Positions 6,463-8,848 of a stretch of 8,848 nt of DNA are shown piece after piece. The notes below the pieces were generated by a model. It searched no databases. It saw only the letters and a list, made by a program, of their open reading frames with translations, and was not told where the DNA came from. Source of the DNA: Accumulibacter sp. Its GTDB lineage: Bacteria; Pseudomonadota; Gammaproteobacteria; Burkholderiales; Rhodocyclaceae. The position numbers were made by a program, and so were the translations under genes. Location of the stretch: contig JAITAJ010000153.1 in NCBI GenBank assembly GCA_031284185.1, forward strand, positions 1-8,848, in the 5' to 3' direction. Positions within the stretch are counted from its first letter, which is position 1. Every line of letters starts with the position of its first letter.

Positions 6463-7267
6463 GGCCCATCCCTGACATCGATTCCTCCTCGAAAGGGACC
6501 GCCGGATAATGGAAATGCACCGGCCCGTCGGCCTCGCCAAAGACGAATTGATGCACGAAGGGATCGGTCGAGGCCCGGATGTCCTCGGGCGTTCCCTGGG
6601 CCACGATCTGGCCGTCGGAAACGAAATAGACGTAATCGGCGATCAGCAGCGCCTCTTGCACGTCGTGGGTCACCAGCAGCGTCGTCGCGCCGAGCGCGTC
6701 GTTCAGCTTGCGGATCAGTTGTCCGATCACTCCCATCGAAATCGGATCGAGGCCGGCGAAAGGCTCATCGTACATGATCAGCATCGGATCGAGCGCGATC
6801 GCCCGCGCCAGCGCCACGCGCCGCGCCATTCCACCGGACAGTTCGGCGGGCATCAGCCGGTGCGCGCCGCGCAGTCCGACCGCGTTGAGCTTCATCAGCA
6901 CCATGTCCCGGATCATCTCCTCGGGCAGGTCGGTGTGTTCGCGCATCAGGTAGGCCACGTTGTCGAAGACCGAAATGTCCGTGAACAGCGCGCCGAACTG
7001 GAACAGCATACCCATGCGCCGGCGCATCGCGTAGAGTTCGTCGTGCGTCATCCGCGGCACCGACTGGCCGTCGACCAGAAGTTCCCCGCCGGTGGGCTTC
7101 AACTGCCCGCCGATCAGGCGCAGCAGCGTCGTCTTGCCGCAACCCGAATTGCCCATGATGGCAACCAGTTTGCCACGCGGGATCTCCATGTCGATCCCCC
7201 CGAGGATCGGGCGATCATCGTAGGCAAAACTGACGCCGGTAATCCTGACCAAGCACTCCGCCGACAC
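6455..7267 (-). CDS. mlaF: MlaF, ATPase of the Mla phospholipid transporter
   Basis: MlaF hydrolyses ATP in the cytoplasm to power phospholipid movement by MlaFEDB. The 270-residue protein has Walker A GNSGCGKT (39-46), Q-loop Gln90 in LFQFGALFTDISVFDNV, signature LSGGM (143-147), Walker B LIMYDEP (163-169) and switch His201 in VTHDVQEA. The FQFGALFTD and GLDPIS segments are typical of MlaF. The C-terminal extension GPVHFHYPAVPFEEE resembles the MlaF tail that contacts the neighbouring subunit. The start is GTG 7267, with AGGA 7 bases upstream. It is the first gene of the operon, just downstream of a TATAAT box. Confidence 0.96.
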   Translation of the reverse strand: MSAECLVRITGVSFAYDDRPILGGIDMEIPRGKLVAIMGNSGCGKTTLLRLIGGQLKPTGGELLVDGQSVPRMTHDELYAMRRRMGMLFQFGALFTDISVFDNVAYLMREHTDLPEEMIRDMVLMKLNAVGLRGAHRLMPAELSGGMARRVALARAIALDPMLIMYDEPFAGLDPISMGVIGQLIRKLNDALGATTLLVTHDVQEALLIADYVYFVSDGQIVAQGTPEDIRASTDPFVHQFVFGEADGPVHFHYPAVPFEEESMSGMGHA

Positions 7268-7294
7268 AACGGTATCCTGAAAAAAAAGGGTTCC

Positions 7295-7300
7295 ATTATA
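7295..7300 (-). promoter_or_regulatory. TATAAT -10 box of the mla-murA operon promoter
   Basis: On the minus strand a perfect TATAAT is placed 27 bases before the mlaF GTG, in the divergent gap where the operon promoter should lie. The -35 region 17 bases upstream (CTTCTG) is a poor match, which suggests a weak or activator-dependent promoter. Initiation would fall around 7288, next to a run of eight T residues (7287-7280), and the leader would be only about 20 bases long. The box is seen; its use is inferred. Confidence 0.5.
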
Positions 7301-7325
7301 ACTTGCATTTCAGAAGACAGAAGTC

Positions 7326-7393
7326 CGAGAGGACAGAAGACGGATCGGCTTGCGGCGCGAAGCGCTCAAGCTGGCCTGTCTTCTGTCCTCTCG
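7326..7393. repeat. Perfect 16-bp inverted repeat with 36-base loop; contains dispersed repeat copy A
   Basis: The arms CGAGAGGACAGAAGAC (7326-7341) and GTCTTCTGTCCTCTCG (7378-7393) are exact reverse complements. Inside the loop GCTTG (7348-7352) can pair with CAAGC (7367-7371), giving a second stem. Bases 7350-7393 resemble copy B at 1787-1830, including 16 identical bases. Shorter direct repeats of AGAAGAC or GACAGAAG occur on the left side and GTCCTCT on the right. It lies between the divergent mlaF and usp promoters. No transposase or target duplication is seen. It may be a miniature or REP-like element, or a bidirectional transcription stop. Confidence 0.65.
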
Positions 7394-7413
7394 AAGCGCT
7401 GTCCTCTGAACCT

Positions 7414-7446
7414 CTGGCATTTGAATCCTCCTGCATTTATGATTCA
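7414..7446 (+). promoter_or_regulatory. Candidate usp promoter with overlapping dyad
   Basis: A TATGAT box (7438-7443) is preceded at 18 bases by CTGGCA (7414-7419), a partial -35. An inverted repeat TGAATC (7422-7427) and GATTCA (7441-7446), 13 bases apart, straddles the spacer and overlaps the -10 box, as an operator would. UspA-type genes are usually strongly regulated by stress or growth phase, so a regulated promoter here is plausible. The regulator cannot be named. Confidence 0.35.
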
Positions 7447-7476
7447 CGGACAGGTTAACGAAAAAAGGAGAATGAA

Positions 7477-7929
7477 ATGTTCAAACACATACTTCTTCCC
7501 ACCGACGGCTCCGAGCTTTCGCAGGACACCGCGCGGCATGCCGTTTCCTTCGCCAGTGAGGCCAGGGCGACGATAACCGCTTTCTATGCCAAACCCGAGT
7601 ATCCCGTCACCTATTATGGCGAGGGCGTGCTCATCGACACGACGTCGCCGGAAAAATTCGCGGAACTGGCCGAAACGCAGGCCCAGGAAATACTCGACTA
7701 CGTGGCCGGCCTCTGCCGGGAAGCCGGCGTTCCCTGCAATAAGGCGACGGCGACCAGCGACGTTCCATACGAGGTCATCATCGAAGCCGCCACGAACAAC
7801 GGCTGCGACCTGATCTTCATGGCATCGCATGGACGGCAAGGGTTCACCAGTCTGCTGCTGGGCAGCGAAACCCAGAAGGTACTGACGCATTCGACGATTC
7901 CGGTGCTGGTTTACCGTTCGCCGAACTGA
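7477..7929 (+). CDS. UspA-family universal stress protein
   Basis: This 150-residue single-domain Usp protein is cytoplasmic; family members are induced by starvation and other stresses and act as small, often ATP-binding, dimers. The N-terminal strand and loop HILLPTDGSELS carry the conserved Asp10. The C-terminal nucleotide motif reads ASHGRQGFTSLLLGS (116-130), the usual G-2X-G-9X-G-S pattern with Ala at the first Gly, a common variant. The end PVLVYR is typical. The ATG at 7477 follows AGGAG by 6 bases, an excellent ribosome-binding site. It is the only plus-strand gene here, divergent from mlaF and convergent with the uracil-DNA glycosylase gene, overlapping that gene's end by 19 bases. 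ATP binding is likely but unproven. Confidence 0.93.
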   Translation: MFKHILLPTDGSELSQDTARHAVSFASEARATITAFYAKPEYPVTYYGEGVLIDTTSPEKFAELAETQAQEILDYVAGLCREAGVPCNKATATSDVPYEVIIEAATNNGCDLIFMASHGRQGFTSLLLGSETQKVLTHSTIPVLVYRSPN

Positions 7930-8768
7930 CTTCCGTCTTCTGAAGAACTCTGCCTCCTGAGCAGATCCCGCGCGCGGCACAGATCCTCCCAGGTCTTGGC
8001 CTTGTCGGGCAGGTTGCGCAGCAGATACGCCGGGTGATAAGTCACCAGCGTCGGTATTTCATGATCGCCGTCACGGTAGACCAGCGTCTTGCCGCGCAGA
8101 CTGGCCAGCGATCTGTCCTCCCCGAGCACCGAATTGACCGCCGCCCGGCCAAGCAGAACGATCAGGCGCGGCCGGATCAAGGCGATCTGCCGCTTCAGAT
8201 AGGGGAAACAGGTGGCCATTTCCGAACTTTCCGGCGTGCGGTTTCCGGGAGGACGGCATTTCACGGCATTGGCGATGTAGACATCCTCGCCGCGTTTCAG
8301 ACCGATGGCCGCGAGCATGGCATCGAGCAGACGGCCCGCCTGTCCGACGAAAGGCTCGCCGCGCGCGTCCTCTTCGGCGCCCGGCCCCTCGCCGATGAAC
8401 AGCCACGCCGCCTTCTCGTCGCCCACGCCCGGCACGGCCTGCTTGCGCCTGGCGCACAATCCGCACGCGCGACAATCGAGAATGGTCCGGCGCAGTTCTT
8501 CCCATCCCATGTGGGCAACATCCGTCCGAGCCATGACGCCCGGCGTCTCCGCCGTCCCGTCCATCCTCTTCGGCGGCGCCGCGGCCATCGGACGGTCATC
8601 CGGCGCGGCGGGTTTCCGGCTGACCGGCACAGGGCGCTTCACGACCCGCCCGGCTTCGACGACGGCCCGCGCGGCCTCGCCCGCCGCGCGAGCGACCGGC
8701 GGAGCGTCACGCCGGACCCACAGGGGCGACAAGCCCATTTCCGCGAGAATCGCCTTGCGCGGATTCAT
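7911..8768 (-). CDS. Family 4-type uracil-DNA glycosylase (Fe-S)
   Basis: This enzyme removes uracil from DNA to start base-excision repair. The 285-residue protein has an N-terminal part (about 20-85) rich in Ala, Pro and Arg with no clear fold, then the glycosylase domain. Likely 4Fe-4S ligands are Cys99 and Cys102 (DCRACGLC), Cys171 (KCRPPGNRTP) and Cys187 (CFPYL), with spacing matching the family-4 enzymes. The active-site motif GEGPGAEED (126-134) and the second motif YHPAYLLR with His245 are present. The ATG at 8768 overlaps the rimI stop as ATGA. The last residues, QSSSEDGSQFGER, follow the natural helix end and are read through the end of usp. The rimI pairing is common in betaproteobacteria. 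Confidence 0.94.
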   Translation of the reverse strand: MNPRKAILAEMGLSPLWVRRDAPPVARAAGEAARAVVEAGRVVKRPVPVSRKPAAPDDRPMAAAPPKRMDGTAETPGVMARTDVAHMGWEELRRTILDCRACGLCARRKQAVPGVGDEKAAWLFIGEGPGAEEDARGEPFVGQAGRLLDAMLAAIGLKRGEDVYIANAVKCRPPGNRTPESSEMATCFPYLKRQIALIRPRLIVLLGRAAVNSVLGEDRSLASLRGKTLVYRDGDHEIPTLVTYHPAYLLRNLPDKAKTWEDLCRARDLLRRQSSSEDGSQFGER

Positions 8769-8848
8769 GCGACGATCTCCCCGAGGGCGCGGGACAACAC
8801 CAGCGCATCCTCGCGCCCGTCGGCGGCAGGATAGTAGCCGCGGCGAAC
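8765..8848 (-). CDS. rimI: RimI, N-terminal acetyltransferase, C-terminal end only (partial)
   Basis: The last 27 codons before a TGA at 8767-8765 read VRRGYYPAADGREDALVLSR and then ALGEIVA. The block RRGYYPAADGREDALV closely matches the C-terminus of RimI GNAT enzymes (E. coli has a similar NYYPTTDGREDA end). RimI acetylates the N-terminus of ribosomal protein bS18. The rest of the gene lies beyond the window. The stop overlaps the glycosylase ATG as ATGA, so the two are co-translated. Identification rests on a short but distinctive motif plus the expected neighbour. Confidence 0.85.
   Translation of the reverse strand, partial: VRRGYYPAADGREDALVLSRALGEIVA

Noticed and set aside
7326..7393. 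Insertion sequence ends
   Set aside because: The arms enclose only 36 bases with no transposase and no flanking duplication that I can see, so an autonomous IS is excluded; a miniature element remains possible.
6509..7576. Plus-strand open frame of 355 codons opposite mlaF and into usp
   Set aside because: Antisense shadow of mlaF; it crosses the inverted repeat and the real usp start in another frame.
7911..7945. Third copy of the dispersed repeat after usp
   Set aside because: Only about eight bases (GTCTTCTG) match exactly and the rest does not align convincingly; too weak to call a copy.

Overview
The window looks like a chromosomal piece of a GC-rich betaproteobacterium; Rhodocyclales or Nitrosomonadales-like is a guess from gene order and protein style, not a proven placement. 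It is dominated by one compact minus-strand gene run, read from about 7270 down to 271: mlaF-mlaE-mlaD-mlaA-mlaC-mlaB, a two-gene ABC-2 exporter, ibaG and murA. Most junctions overlap or abut (ATGA, TGATG, GTGA types), so this is almost certainly one translationally coupled operon. The Mla genes encode the machinery that keeps the outer membrane asymmetric by moving phospholipids between the inner and outer membranes. MlaA is the outer-membrane lipoprotein, MlaC the periplasmic carrier, and MlaFEDB the inner-membrane ABC complex. MurA makes the first committed precursor of peptidoglycan. The operon therefore joins envelope lipid homeostasis to cell-wall synthesis, with a BolA-family iron-sulfur-linked protein (IbaG) between them. 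Compared with the E. coli order mlaFEDCB-ibaG-murA, this locus has mlaA inserted between mlaD and mlaC and an ABC exporter inserted between mlaB and ibaG.

Left edge (1-270): murA is followed by about 200 bases that are much more AT-rich than the rest (about 48% G+C over 1-180 by hand count). They hold two small hairpins and a possible minus-strand promoter. The first 22 codons of a further minus-strand gene with a good ribosome-binding site and a basic-then-hydrophobic N-terminus run off the window. This start does not resemble HisG, the frequent downstream neighbour of murA in related bacteria.

Right part (7268-8848): a 209-base divergent intergenic region separates mlaF from a plus-strand UspA-type universal stress protein gene. 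It holds a TATAAT box for mlaF, a perfect 16-bp inverted repeat with a 36-base loop, and a candidate promoter with a dyad for usp. Part of this region (7350-7393) recurs in recognisable form at 1787-1830 between the exporter permease and ibaG, so it is probably a dispersed intergenic repeat family. The usp gene converges on, and overlaps by 19 bp, a minus-strand family-4-type uracil-DNA glycosylase gene. That gene is coupled by ATGA to the end of rimI, whose last 27 codons lie at the right edge.

I found no RNA genes, transposase, phage genes or CRISPR array. The protein-coding content is mostly well known. The less ordinary signals are the dispersed repeat with its inverted-repeat copy, the exporter embedded in the mla operon, and the altered region downstream of murA.
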